Below, in pieces: positions 24,507-33,222 of a stretch of 64,000 bases of DNA (its first letter is position 1; each line of letters begins with the position of its first letter). Below the pieces are notes generated by a model, which did no database searches, had not been told where the DNA came from, and saw nothing but the letters and a program-made list of their open reading frames with translations. Source of the stretch: Kribbella jejuensis (lineage in GTDB: Bacteria; Actinomycetota; Actinomycetes; Propionibacteriales; Kribbellaceae); NCBI RefSeq assembly GCF_006715085.1, contig NZ_VFMM01000001.1, forward strand, positions 3,286,001 to 3,350,000, written 5' to 3'. Made by a program: the position numbers and the translations under genes.

Positions 24507-24650
24507 CGGATTGTCCTTTCAGTCCGGGCCATGTCCTGACCGTAGATTTCGGCCGCTGTCGGCCACGTCTGGCGCGAGGACGATCCCGATCCTCCGCGCG
24601 GATGATCCGTCTCGTCCGCACGGATGACCCGGTTCCGGCACAATCGGGCT

Positions 24651-25322
24651 GTGCCCGATGAGATGTCCGACAAGATCCGGGTGCTGGTCGCCGACGACCA
24701 GACGCTCGTCCGTACCGGCTTCCGGGTGATCCTGGAGGCCGAGGGCGACATCGAGGTGGTCGCCGAGGCTGACACCGGTACGGCGGCCGTCCGGCAGGCG
24801 CAGCTGGTCGCGCCGGACGTGATCCTGATGGACATCCGGATGCCCGAACTCGACGGGCTGTCCGCGACCGAGCAGATCCGCCGGCAGCCGGATCCGCCGA
24901 CGATCATCGTGCTCACCACGTTCGACCAGAACGAGTACGTCTACCGCGCGCTCCGGGCCGGCGCGGCGGGCTTCCTGCTCAAGGACTCGCCGTCCAGCCG
25001 CCTGATCGCCGCGGTCCGGGCCGCCGCGACCGGCGACTCGCTGATCGAGCCGGCCATCACCCGCCGGCTCGTGGAGCGGTACGTCGAACCTGTCGAGCCG
25101 AAGGGCATGCCACCCGAGCTGGCCACCTTGACCGAGCGCGAACTCGACGTACTGCGGTTGATCGCCGCCGGGCTGTCCAACGCCGAGATCGCGGCCGAGC
25201 TCGTGGTCGCCGAGACGACGGTGAAGACGCACGTCGCACGGCTGCTCACCAAGCTCGGGATCCGGGACCGCGTGCAGGCGGTCGTGGTCGCTTACCGGAC
25301 CGGGTTCGTCAAACCCCGCTGA
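24651..25322 (+). CDS. NarL/FixJ-family response regulator
   Basis: About 223 residues. The receiver domain has the acidic pair in VLVADDQTLVRTGFRVIL, the phospho-acceptor Asp in VILMDIRMPELDG, the switch Thr in IIVLTTFDQNEYVYRALRAG and Lys in GFLLKD. The LuxR-type helix-turn-helix follows: LTERELDVLRLIAAGLSNAE, then TVKTHVARLLTKLGIRDRVQ. It is divergent from the three-gene sensor operon and most likely its output. The start is the GTG at 24651, with CACAAT exactly 6 nt upstream (leaderless type); ATG at 24663 is an alternative. Confidence 0.92.
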   Translation: MPDEMSDKIRVLVADDQTLVRTGFRVILEAEGDIEVVAEADTGTAAVRQAQLVAPDVILMDIRMPELDGLSATEQIRRQPDPPTIIVLTTFDQNEYVYRALRAGAAGFLLKDSPSSRLIAAVRAAATGDSLIEPAITRRLVERYVEPVEPKGMPPELATLTERELDVLRLIAAGLSNAEIAAELVVAETTVKTHVARLLTKLGIRDRVQAVVVAYRTGFVKPR

Positions 25323-25406
25323 ACAACAGGTGAAAGATCTTCCGATTGGCGGGAGAAGCGGTTAGTTTGTCACAGCTTGCCGCGTCCGTCCGTTGGGGAG
25401 GCTCCT

Positions 25407-28400
25407 GTGTCGCTCATCCGTCCTTTCAGCACAGCGATCGGCGTGGGGGCCCTGTTGGCCGGCGTGCTGGTCAGTCCTGCGGTCGGACAGTCCGAGGGGA
25501 TCACCGATGCCGCGATCGCCGAGAACGGCGTACTGACGTCGCGTTCCGACAGCCCCGTCGCGCCGGGGGTGAACTACACGTCGTTCGAGCGGCTCGATCC
25601 GAAGGGCTGGCAGCGCGGCGACATCCTCGACACCGACCTGGACAAGCACGGCGTGACCGTGGACCTGGTCAACGGCGGCAAGGTCTCCGGCGGGCAGCCG
25701 CTCAGTCAGCAGCTCGCCCGCAAGGGTGCGATCGCGGGTGTCAACGGAGACTTCTTCGACATCAACGACACCACCGCGCCGCTGGGCGTCGGCGTGGAGT
25801 CCGGCAAGCTGCTGAACGCGCCGGCCGACGGTCACAACGACACCGCGGTGATCGGCAAGGACGGCCTCGGCAGGATCGCGCAGTTGTTCCTGCAGGGCAC
25901 CGTGACCGACGGCGCCGTCAAGCTCGAGCTGACCAACCTCAACTCGCCGGCCGTGAACGCCGGCGGGATCGGCCTCTACACCCCGGACTGGGGCGACGCC
26001 GCCCGGACCCGGACCGTCGACGGCCTGCCGACCGTCCGCGAGGTGATCCTTCGGGACGGAGTCGTCGTCTCGTCCGCCACTACTCCGGCCACCACCCCGC
26101 TGGCGGCCAATGAGCAGGCGCTGATCGGCCGCGAGGCCGGTGCCGACGCGCTGACCGCGCTGCAGGTCGGCGACAAGGTCGACGTCGCGTACGGCCTGCG
26201 CCCGGACGCCGCCGACGTCGCGGCGGCGGTCAGCGGCAACTACCAGCTGGCGAAGGACGGTCAGGTGCCGGCCGACGTACCGGACGCCGATCTCGCGCCC
26301 CGCACCGCGATCGGCTTCGACGCCGACGGCAGCCGGATGATCCTGCTGACCGTGGACGGCCGCGCGACCGGTTCGCGCGGCCTGTCGCTGAAGGAAATGG
26401 GTCAGCTGATGATCAGCCTCGGTGCTGACGACGCGCTGAACCTGGACGGTGGCGGCTCCTCTACGATGCTCGCCCGGACGCCGGGCAAGGCCGCGCCGGA
26501 CGTCGTCAACGACCCGTCCGACGGCAGCGAGCGGCTGATCCCGAACGGTCTCGGCCTGGTCCCGACGAAGGGCAGCGGCCGGCTGAACGGCTTCCGCGTC
26601 GAGTCGGTCGGCACGTCCGACCAAGGCCCGGACACCGACATCTCCCGTAGCTCCCGCGTCCTCACCGGCCTCAGCCGGGTGCTGAAGGCCACTGGGTACG
26701 ACGAGACGTACGCGCCCGCCACCGGTACGCCGTCCTGGTACGCGGGAAGCAACGTCCGCGTCGACCAGCAGGGTGTGGTCACCGGCCGCCGCGCCGGCGA
26801 CGTGATCGTCACCGCCACCCGCGGTACCGCTAACGGAAGGTTCGCGATGACCGTCCTCGGTGCGCCGGCCCGCCTCGCCCCCTCCACCCGCCAGGTATCG
26901 CTCGCCGACTCCGGCGCGACAGGCTTCTTCGAGATCGACGGGTACGACGCCGACGGGTTCGGCACCTGGATCGAACCGCGCGACGTCAAGCTCGGCTACG
27001 ATCCCGCACTCCTGAAGATCGTTGCTTCGCGCAACGGGTTCGAAGTAAGTGCTGTTGGCAACGAAGCCACGTCGGCCGTGATCACGGCGACCGTCGGCAC
27101 GTTGACCACACAGCTCAGTGTCACCGCTGGTCTGACGAGCACCGTCGTCGACGAGCTCGACGACGTCACCAAGTGGGCCGCGAACGCCGTACCGGCCGGG
27201 AAGGCCACGGCGTCGCTGTCCGCCGCCGAAGGTCACGACGGCGGGCAGGCGATCGCGCTCGACTACTCGTTGACGGGCAGCACCGCCACGCGGGCGGCGT
27301 ACCTCTCGCAGACCCCGCAGCAGACGCTGCCCGGGCAGCCGCAGAAGCTCGGCGCGTGGGTGTACGGCGACGGCAAGGGGGCCTGGCTGCGCGCGAACGC
27401 GTACGACGCCGCCGGCGGTACGGCGCAGACGCTCAACCTGGCCGCCGCGGTCGACTGGACCGGGTGGAAGTACGTCGAGGCGGACATCCCGCCGGGACTG
27501 ACGTACCCGCTGCGGTTCTGGCGGATCTACGTGGTGGAGACCTCGCCGACCCGGCAGTACTCGGGCCGGATCGTCGTCGACGACCTGACCGTCCGGAGTG
27601 CGCCGCCGGTCACGATGGCTCCGCCGGCGAAGGTGATCGACCCGATGGTGGTCACCGACGGGACCGTGGTGACAGGCAGCCGCTGGCGGTTCGCGGTGAT
27701 GTCGGACGCGCAGTTCACCGCCGACGACCCGAACTCCGACTACGTGCAGCAGGCGCGGCGGACGATCCGCGAGGCGCTCGCGCAGAACCCGGACTTCCTG
27801 GTCATCAACGGCGACTTCGTCGACCGCGCGTTCGGGCCGGACATCGCGCTGGCCAAGCAGATCATCGACGAGGAGGTCGCGGGCAAGGTGCCGGTGCATT
27901 ACGTACCGGGCAACCACGAGACGTACGGTCCGGGCGACCTGTCCGAATGGAAGAAGGTCTTCGGCGCCGCGACCAGCACGTTCGACCACAACGGCACGCG
28001 CTTCATCCTCCGTGACTCGTCGCTCGGGTCGCTGCGGGCGGGCGGGTTCGACCAGATCCTCGACCTGCGGTCGCAGCTGAACGAGGCCGCGACGGACAAG
28101 TCGATCAAGAACGTCGTGGTGATGGCGCACCACCCGATCGACGACCCGTCGCCGACGCAGAACTCGCAGCTCGGCGACCGTAAGGAAGCCGCGATGATCG
28201 TGAAGTGGCTCGCCGACTTCCGCGCTGCGACCGGCAAGGGGGCTGCGTACATGGCCGGACACGCGGGCACGTTCGCCGCGACCCGTACCGACGGCGTACT
28301 GCTGCCGCTGACCGGCAACTCGGGCAAGAGCCCGGCCGCCGCACCGGACGCAGGTGGCTTCACGGGCTGGGCCCTGGTCGGCATCTCGAAGTCGGCTGGT

Positions 28401-28727
28401 CAGCCGTGGTTCCAGGTCGAGCTGCGGCCGCATGTGGACTCGCTGGAGCTCGCCGCGCCGGCCGCTCTGCGTCGCGGGCAGACCGGGACGGCCGCGGCGA
28501 CCGTCGTACAGGACAGCCGCCGGGTGCCTGTGTCGTTCCCGGTGTCGGCGGACTGGTGGGGTTCGTCGACGATGCACATCGGTACGGCGAAGAGCGCGCC
28601 GTTCTGGGCGGTCGCGTCGTACGACCCGGCCACCGGTGTGGTGACCGCACTGCGCCCGGGCACTGCCCAGCTGGGCGTGACGGTGAACGGGGTCTCCAAG
28701 AGCACGACGCTACGCGTGGATTGGTAG
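25407..28727 (+). CDS. Large secreted phosphodiester glycosidase and metallophosphoesterase
   Basis: 1,106 residues from a GTG with GGGAGG 5 bp upstream. The N-terminus is a signal peptide (SLIRPFSTAIGVGALLAGVL, then VSPAVGQ). Residues of about 90-385 form a NAGPA-like phosphodiester glycosidase domain with GVNGDFFDIN, PRTAIGFDADGSRMILLTVD and ALNLDGGGSSTML. A beta-rich middle (about 390-740) includes a carbohydrate-binding-like module. Residues of about 755-1020 are a calcineurin-like phosphoesterase with VMSDAQF, NGDFVDR, GNHE, MAHHP and AGHAG. A C-terminal Big2-like domain ends in GVSKSTTLRVDW. It probably cleaves phosphodiester-linked sugars outside the cell, for example teichoic-acid-type material. 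The exact substrate is unknown. It may be co-transcribed with the LD-carboxypeptidase 10 bp downstream. Confidence 0.85.
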   Translation: MSLIRPFSTAIGVGALLAGVLVSPAVGQSEGITDAAIAENGVLTSRSDSPVAPGVNYTSFERLDPKGWQRGDILDTDLDKHGVTVDLVNGGKVSGGQPLSQQLARKGAIAGVNGDFFDINDTTAPLGVGVESGKLLNAPADGHNDTAVIGKDGLGRIAQLFLQGTVTDGAVKLELTNLNSPAVNAGGIGLYTPDWGDAARTRTVDGLPTVREVILRDGVVVSSATTPATTPLAANEQALIGREAGADALTALQVGDKVDVAYGLRPDAADVAAAVSGNYQLAKDGQVPADVPDADLAPRTAIGFDADGSRMILLTVDGRATGSRGLSLKEMGQLMISLGADDALNLDGGGSSTMLARTPGKAAPDVVNDPSDGSERLIPNGLGLVPTKGSGRLNGFRVESVGTSDQGPDTDISRSSRVLTGLSRVLKATGYDETYAPATGTPSWYAGSNVRVDQQGVVTGRRAGDVIVTATRGTANGRFAMTVLGAPARLAPSTRQVSLADSGATGFFEIDGYDADGFGTWIEPRDVKLGYDPALLKIVASRNGFEVSAVGNEATSAVITATVGTLTTQLSVTAGLTSTVVDELDDVTKWAANAVPAGKATASLSAAEGHDGGQAIALDYSLTGSTATRAAYLSQTPQQTLPGQPQKLGAWVYGDGKGAWLRANAYDAAGGTAQTLNLAAAVDWTGWKYVEADIPPGLTYPLRFWRIYVVETSPTRQYSGRIVVDDLTVRSAPPVTMAPPAKVIDPMVVTDGTVVTGSRWRFAVMSDAQFTADDPNSDYVQQARRTIREALAQNPDFLVINGDFVDRAFGPDIALAKQIIDEEVAGKVPVHYVPGNHETYGPGDLSEWKKVFGAATSTFDHNGTRFILRDSSLGSLRAGGFDQILDLRSQLNEAATDKSIKNVVVMAHHPIDDPSPTQNSQLGDRKEAAMIVKWLADFRAATGKGAAYMAGHAGTFAATRTDGVLLPLTGNSGKSPAAAPDAGGFTGWALVGISKSAGQPWFQVELRPHVDSLELAAPAALRRGQTGTAAATVVQDSRRVPVSFPVSADWWGSSTMHIGTAKSAPFWAVASYDPATGVVTALRPGTAQLGVTVNGVSKSTTLRVDW

Positions 28728-28737
28728 CGTCGGGCGG

Positions 28738-29643
28738 GTGACTGACGTGGTGGTACCGCAGCGGCTGCGGAGTGGAGACCGGGTCGCTGTGGTGGCGCCG
28801 TCGGGGCGCGTGGACGCTGCGCGGCTGGCTGTCGGCGTGGAGCATCTGAAGGGCTGGGGCATCGAGGTGGACGTGATGCCTTCGGTGCTGGCCGGGGACG
28901 AGCGGCTGCGGTACCTCGCCGCGGACGACAAGGCCCGCGCTGCGGACCTGCGGAACGCGTGGCTCGACCCGCAGTACGCCGCGGTGTTCTGCGCGCGTGG
29001 TGGCTACGGCGTGCAGCGGATGATCGAGTACGTCGACTTCGACGAGCTGGTCGCCGTACCGAAGTGGTTCGTCGGCTTCAGCGACATCACCGCGCTGCAC
29101 GAGGCGCTGAACGCACGCGGTCTCGTGACGCTGCACGGGCCGATGGCTGCGGCTGTGGAGCAATTGGCTGTTGAGGAGGGGCGTGAGCGGCTCAGGGCCT
29201 TGCTGTTCGAGCCGGAGACCGTCACTGACCTCCTGCACGGTGCTCGCACTGTCGTTGGTGGCGTGGCGGAGGGCCGGCTGCGTGGTGGCAACCTGGCGTT
29301 GCTGGCGGCCAGTGTCGGTACGCCGACGTACGCGCCGCCGGCTGGTGTCGTCGTACTCGAGGAGGTCAACGAGGAGGCGTACCAGGCGGATCGGCTGCTC
29401 ACGCAGCTCTTGCGGGCAGGGTGGTTCGACCAGGTGACCGGACTGGTCATCGGTGACTTCAGCAACGGTGGCGTGGGGGTCGACGACACCATCCGCGAGC
29501 GGCTCGAGCCGCTCGGGCTGCCGATGGTGGAGGGTGCGGCGATCGGGCACGAGCCGTTGAACCTCGCCGTACCGCTGGGCCTACCGGTACGGCTCGACGC
29601 GACCGCCGGAACCCTTACGCCAGGTGCTCTCGCAGGAAGCTGA
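28738..29643 (+). CDS. LD-carboxypeptidase (S66 peptidase)
   Basis: 301 residues. S66 motifs are visible: LRSGDRVAVVAPSGRVD, FCARGGYGVQRMIEYVD, then WFVGFSDITALHEALN, which carries the nucleophile Ser (G-x-S-D). EEVNEEAYQADRLLTQL supplies the catalytic Glu and EGAAIGHEPLNLAVPLG the His. These cytosolic enzymes remove the terminal D-Ala of the murein tetrapeptide during recycling, and some homologues cleave microcin C-type antibiotics. The GTG start is 10 bp after the secreted phosphoesterase stop. The pairing with a cell-envelope hydrolase fits a wall-turnover role. It overlaps the convergent S9 peptidase gene by 29 bp. Confidence 0.9.
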   Translation: MTDVVVPQRLRSGDRVAVVAPSGRVDAARLAVGVEHLKGWGIEVDVMPSVLAGDERLRYLAADDKARAADLRNAWLDPQYAAVFCARGGYGVQRMIEYVDFDELVAVPKWFVGFSDITALHEALNARGLVTLHGPMAAAVEQLAVEEGRERLRALLFEPETVTDLLHGARTVVGGVAEGRLRGGNLALLAASVGTPTYAPPAGVVVLEEVNEEAYQADRLLTQLLRAGWFDQVTGLVIGDFSNGGVGVDDTIRERLEPLGLPMVEGAAIGHEPLNLAVPLGLPVRLDATAGTLTPGALAGS

Positions 29644-31393
29644 ACGCCTGCGGGTACGCGTCCAGGCGGTTCTTGAGCTTGGCCAGACCGTGGCCTTCGT
29701 CCGGGTACACGAGCAGCCGGCACGGTACGCCGCGGCTCGTCAGCGCCTCGGTGATCTGCTCGGCCTCCGACAGCGGGACCCGCGGGTCGTTGGCGCCGTG
29801 GATGACGAACAGCGGCGCGCGGATGTCGTCGACCCGGCTGAGCGGACTCGCCGACTCCAGGAACTCGCGGTCCGTGGCCAGGTACCCGTACTCGCGCTCG
29901 CGCATCGCCCGCCGGTAGTCCGACGTGTTCTCCAGGAACGTGACCAGCGAGGCGATGCCGACGATGTCCACACCGGCCGCCCACAGCTCCGGCTGGAACG
30001 AGACGCCCGCCAGCACCATGTAGCCGCCGTACGAACCGCCCCAGAGCGCAGCACGCTTCGGGTCGGCGCCGATCGTCGGGAGCCACGCGTTGATCGCGGC
30101 CAGGTCCTTGACCGAGTCCAGCCGCAGCTGGCGGTCGTCGAGCGAGTACCAGCGCTTGCCGTAGCCGGCCGAGCCCCGGACGTTCGGTACGACGACCGTG
30201 TGGCCCTCGCCGGCCAGCGCCGAGATGATCGGGCTCCAGATCCGCATCGCGGCGGCTTCCGGTCCGCCGTGCACGTGAACCACCGTCGAGCCGAGGTCCG
30301 GAGCCGTCGGGCGGAATACGAACGCCGGCACCTGCTCGCCGTCGAACGAAGGGACCCGCAGGCTCTCCGGGTGCTGCAGCTCGGCCGGAACCTCGACCTG
30401 GTTGATCGCCGTCAACTCACCGTTCGGCATGAACCGGTACACGGTCGGTGGGACGACCGGCGAGTTGTAGGTGATCGCCGCGAACGAGCCGTCCGCCGAC
30501 CAGATCGGGTCCGGCGTCGCCATCGTCAGCGCCGCGCAGCCGCCGGCCGGCAGACCGACCGGCGCGATCGCCGTACCGTCCTCGAGCCGGTGCAGCGCGA
30601 GCGTCACCTCGCCGTCCTCGAGGACGGCGATCAGTTGGTGCTCGCCGTCCGGTGACGGCCACGCGGCGAGGTCACGTGCGTCGTCGACCAGTACGTCGGT
30701 CCACACCGCGTCGGCCACGTCGTACCGGCGGATCGCCTTCCGGTCGCGACCGGCATTGCTGGAGACCACGAACGCGGACGAGTCCGGGAGCCAGGCGACC
30801 GGGCCCTGGTCGTTGTGGGCATCCTCCGGCGTCAGCTCGGTGACGGCCCGGCTCGACGTATCGACGAGCAGCAGCTGCATCGAGTTCGCGGTGCTGGAGG
30901 CCTTCGAGAGCACGACCCACTTGTCGTCCGGCGACGGGTCGACGGCCATCACCCAACCGCCGGCGTCGTACAGCACGGTGTCGCGGCCGGTCGCCAGGTC
31001 GCGGGTGACCAGGTCGAAGTCCACGCCGTTGCGGCGGTTGGTCGTGTAGAGAATGCGTCCGGCACGAGCGGCGACCAAGTGGTGGATGTACTCCGCGTCG
31101 TGCACCAGCGGGGTCAGCGCGGGCAGTCCGTCGTCGGCGAGGTCCAGGATCGAGAGCTGGCCGCGTTCGTCGCCGCCGGTGTCGTGCTCGACGACCACCT
31201 GGCTGCTGCCCGGCACGAACCAGGCGCTGCGGCAGGTGTCGCCGAGATCGGTCAGCGCACGCCACGTCCCGTCCGGCGCGACCTCGTTGACCTGGCGGGT
31301 GCCGGTGCCGTCGTACAGCACCAGCATCCGGCCCTCGTCGTCGATGTCGAGGGCCAGCGTGGTGGGCAGAGAAAACAGCGTTGTCAGCAGCAC
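29615..31393 (-). CDS. S9 family prolyl oligopeptidase-type peptidase
   Basis: About 592 residues without a signal peptide. The first 350 form a beta-propeller of repeated blades (for example VMAVDPSPDDKWVVLSKAS and VAWLPDSSAFVVSSNAGRD). The C-terminal alpha/beta-hydrolase domain has the oxyanion region HVHGGPEA, nucleophile Ser in WGGSYGGYMV, Asp in HGANDPRVP and His in PDEGHGLAKL, a complete S9C-type triad. It cleaves short peptides or acyl-peptides. The GTG at 31393 has AGGA about 8 bp upstream; GTG at 31408 is also in frame. A strong hairpin separates it from the ABC genes upstream. Confidence 0.85.
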   Translation of the reverse strand: MLLTTLFSLPTTLALDIDDEGRMLVLYDGTGTRQVNEVAPDGTWRALTDLGDTCRSAWFVPGSSQVVVEHDTGGDERGQLSILDLADDGLPALTPLVHDAEYIHHLVAARAGRILYTTNRRNGVDFDLVTRDLATGRDTVLYDAGGWVMAVDPSPDDKWVVLSKASSTANSMQLLLVDTSSRAVTELTPEDAHNDQGPVAWLPDSSAFVVSSNAGRDRKAIRRYDVADAVWTDVLVDDARDLAAWPSPDGEHQLIAVLEDGEVTLALHRLEDGTAIAPVGLPAGGCAALTMATPDPIWSADGSFAAITYNSPVVPPTVYRFMPNGELTAINQVEVPAELQHPESLRVPSFDGEQVPAFVFRPTAPDLGSTVVHVHGGPEAAAMRIWSPIISALAGEGHTVVVPNVRGSAGYGKRWYSLDDRQLRLDSVKDLAAINAWLPTIGADPKRAALWGGSYGGYMVLAGVSFQPELWAAGVDIVGIASLVTFLENTSDYRRAMREREYGYLATDREFLESASPLSRVDDIRAPLFVIHGANDPRVPLSEAEQITEALTSRGVPCRLLVYPDEGHGLAKLKNRLDAYPQAFSFLREHLA

Positions 31394-31412
31394 ACCAGCA
31401 ATCCTCACACGC

Positions 31413-31439
31413 TGAGGAGGGCGTCAGCCGCCCTCCTCA
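31413..31439 (-). terminator. Hairpin between ABC exporter operon and S9 peptidase
   Basis: A perfect 11-bp stem TGAGGAGGGCG/CGCCCTCCTCA with loop TCAGC lies just after the stop of the ABC gene ending at 31444. There is no T-run, as usual for high-GC actinobacteria. It probably terminates the exporter operon and protects against read-through into the peptidase gene. Confidence 0.6.
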
Positions 31440-31443
31440 CACG

Positions 31444-33222
31444 TCAGCGGTCGCCGTGCCAGGAGTGCCAGAGGGCGGCGTACGCACCCTGGGCGTCGAC
31501 GAGCTCGTCGTGGCCGCCCAGCTCGACGATCTTGCCGTCCTCGACGACGGCGATCACGTCGGCGTCGTGCGCGGTGTGCAGCCGGTGTGCGATCGCCACC
31601 ACGGTCCGGCCCTCCAGCACGGTCGCGAGTGACCGCTCGAGGTGGCGGGCCGCGCGCGGGTCCATCAACGAGGTCGCCTCGTCCAGGACCAGCGTGTGCG
31701 GGTCAGCCAGCACCAGCCGCGCGAGTGCGATCTGCTGAGCCTGCGCAGGTGTCAGCGAGACCCCACCGGAACCCACCTCTGTGTCCAGCCCGTCGTCGAA
31801 CCCGGCGACCCACCCGTCGGCGTCGACCGACCGAAGCGCCGCCCACAGGTCCGCGTCGGACGCGTCCTGCCTGGCCAGCCGCAGGTTGTCCCGCACGCTG
31901 CCCACGAACACGTGGTGCTCCTGGTTGACCAGGGCGACATGGCTGCGCACCTGCTCCGCGGACATCCGGTCCAGCGCCGCACCGCCCAGCGTGATGTCGC
32001 CGACGCGCGGCGAGTAGATGCCGGCCAGCAGGCGGCCGAGCGTCGACTTGCCCGCACCGGACGGGCCGACCAGCGCGACGCGAGCACCCGGCTCCACGGT
32101 CAGCGTCACGCCGTGCAGCACGTCGCGGCCCTCGAGGTAGCCGAAGCGGACGTCGTCGGCCAGCACGGTCCGCCCGTCCGGCTCTGCCTCGCCCTCCTTG
32201 ACCGCCTCCTCGACCTCACGGACGCCGACCAGCCGCGACAGCGACACCTGCGCGACCTGCAGCTCGTCGTACCAGCGGATCATCATGTTGACCGGCTCGG
32301 CGAGCTGCTGGATGTAGAGCGCGCCCGTGGTCAGCGCACCAACGGTGAGCCAGCCCTGGATCGCGAACCCGCCGCCGATCACCAGCACCGCCGCCAGCGC
32401 GACCGTGTGGGTCATGTTGATCACCGGGAACAGGATCATCCGCAGGTACAGCGTGTACCGCTCCCAGGCGACCCACTGGCCGATCCGGGTGTCACCGAAC
32501 TGGATCCGGCGGCCACCGAGCCGGTGCGACTCTACGGTCCGGCCGGCGTCGACGGTCTCGGCCAGCGCCGACGCGACCGCCGCGTACCCGGCGGCCTCCG
32601 ACCGGTACGCCGATGGCGCACGGCGGAAGTACCACCGGCCGCCGACGATCAGGATCGGTGCCGCGATCACGACCGCGATCGCGAGCGCCGGAGCGGTCAC
32701 GACCAGCGCGCCGATCAGCAGCGACGCCCAGATGATCGCGATCGTCAGCTGCGGTACGGCGTCGCGCATCGCGTGCGACAAGCGGTCGATGTCGGTGGTG
32801 ATCCGGGACAGCAGGTCACCCGTCCCGGCGCGCTCCAGTACGCCCGGCGGCAGGCCGACCGCGCGGACCAGGAAGTCCTCACGCAGGTCCGCGAGCATCT
32901 CCTCACCGAGCACCGCACCGCGCAGCCGGGTCAGCCGGACGAACACGGTCTGCACCAGCAGCGCGATCACGAAGCCGATCACGACGGACGGCAGCTTCAC
33001 GTCGGTGCGGCCCTCGGACAACTTCTGCACGACGTTGCCGAGCAGCCACGGCCCGACCATGCCGCTGAGCGCCGCCACCGTGTTCACCACGGTCAACCAC
33101 AGGAACTGCCGCCGGTGCCGGCGGAACAGGGTCTTGACGTAGGCACGAACCGTCGCGCCTTGCGCCACCGGCAGCCGCACTACCTCCTGCGGGGCTGCCG
33201 GGTCGTACACAGGGCGCTTCAC
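31444..33222 (-). CDS. ABC exporter subunit with intact Walker A but degenerate signature
   Basis: 592 residues: exporter membrane domain (about 35-325), then ATPase. Walker A GPSGAGKST at 386-394, Walker B LVLDEATSLMD with catalytic Glu515 and switch His546 are intact. The signature, however, reads SLTPAQAQQ at 489-497 instead of LSGGQ. The partner encoded just upstream has the opposite defects, so the pair should form a heterodimer with one working and one non-working ATP site. The ATG overlaps the partner stop by 4 bp. The substrate is unknown; an MFS exporter gene is divergent from this operon. Confidence 0.9.
   Translation of the reverse strand: MKRPVYDPAAPQEVVRLPVAQGATVRAYVKTLFRRHRRQFLWLTVVNTVAALSGMVGPWLLGNVVQKLSEGRTDVKLPSVVIGFVIALLVQTVFVRLTRLRGAVLGEEMLADLREDFLVRAVGLPPGVLERAGTGDLLSRITTDIDRLSHAMRDAVPQLTIAIIWASLLIGALVVTAPALAIAVVIAAPILIVGGRWYFRRAPSAYRSEAAGYAAVASALAETVDAGRTVESHRLGGRRIQFGDTRIGQWVAWERYTLYLRMILFPVINMTHTVALAAVLVIGGGFAIQGWLTVGALTTGALYIQQLAEPVNMMIRWYDELQVAQVSLSRLVGVREVEEAVKEGEAEPDGRTVLADDVRFGYLEGRDVLHGVTLTVEPGARVALVGPSGAGKSTLGRLLAGIYSPRVGDITLGGAALDRMSAEQVRSHVALVNQEHHVFVGSVRDNLRLARQDASDADLWAALRSVDADGWVAGFDDGLDTEVGSGGVSLTPAQAQQIALARLVLADPHTLVLDEATSLMDPRAARHLERSLATVLEGRTVVAIAHRLHTAHDADVIAVVEDGKIVELGGHDELVDAQGAYAALWHSWHGDR

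Noticed and set aside
25362..28577. 1,071-codon open frame antisense to the secreted phosphoesterase
   Set aside because: A shadow of the high-GC coding frame: Arg/Gly/Asp/Val-rich low-information translation with no motifs, while the sense frame has complete domain signatures.
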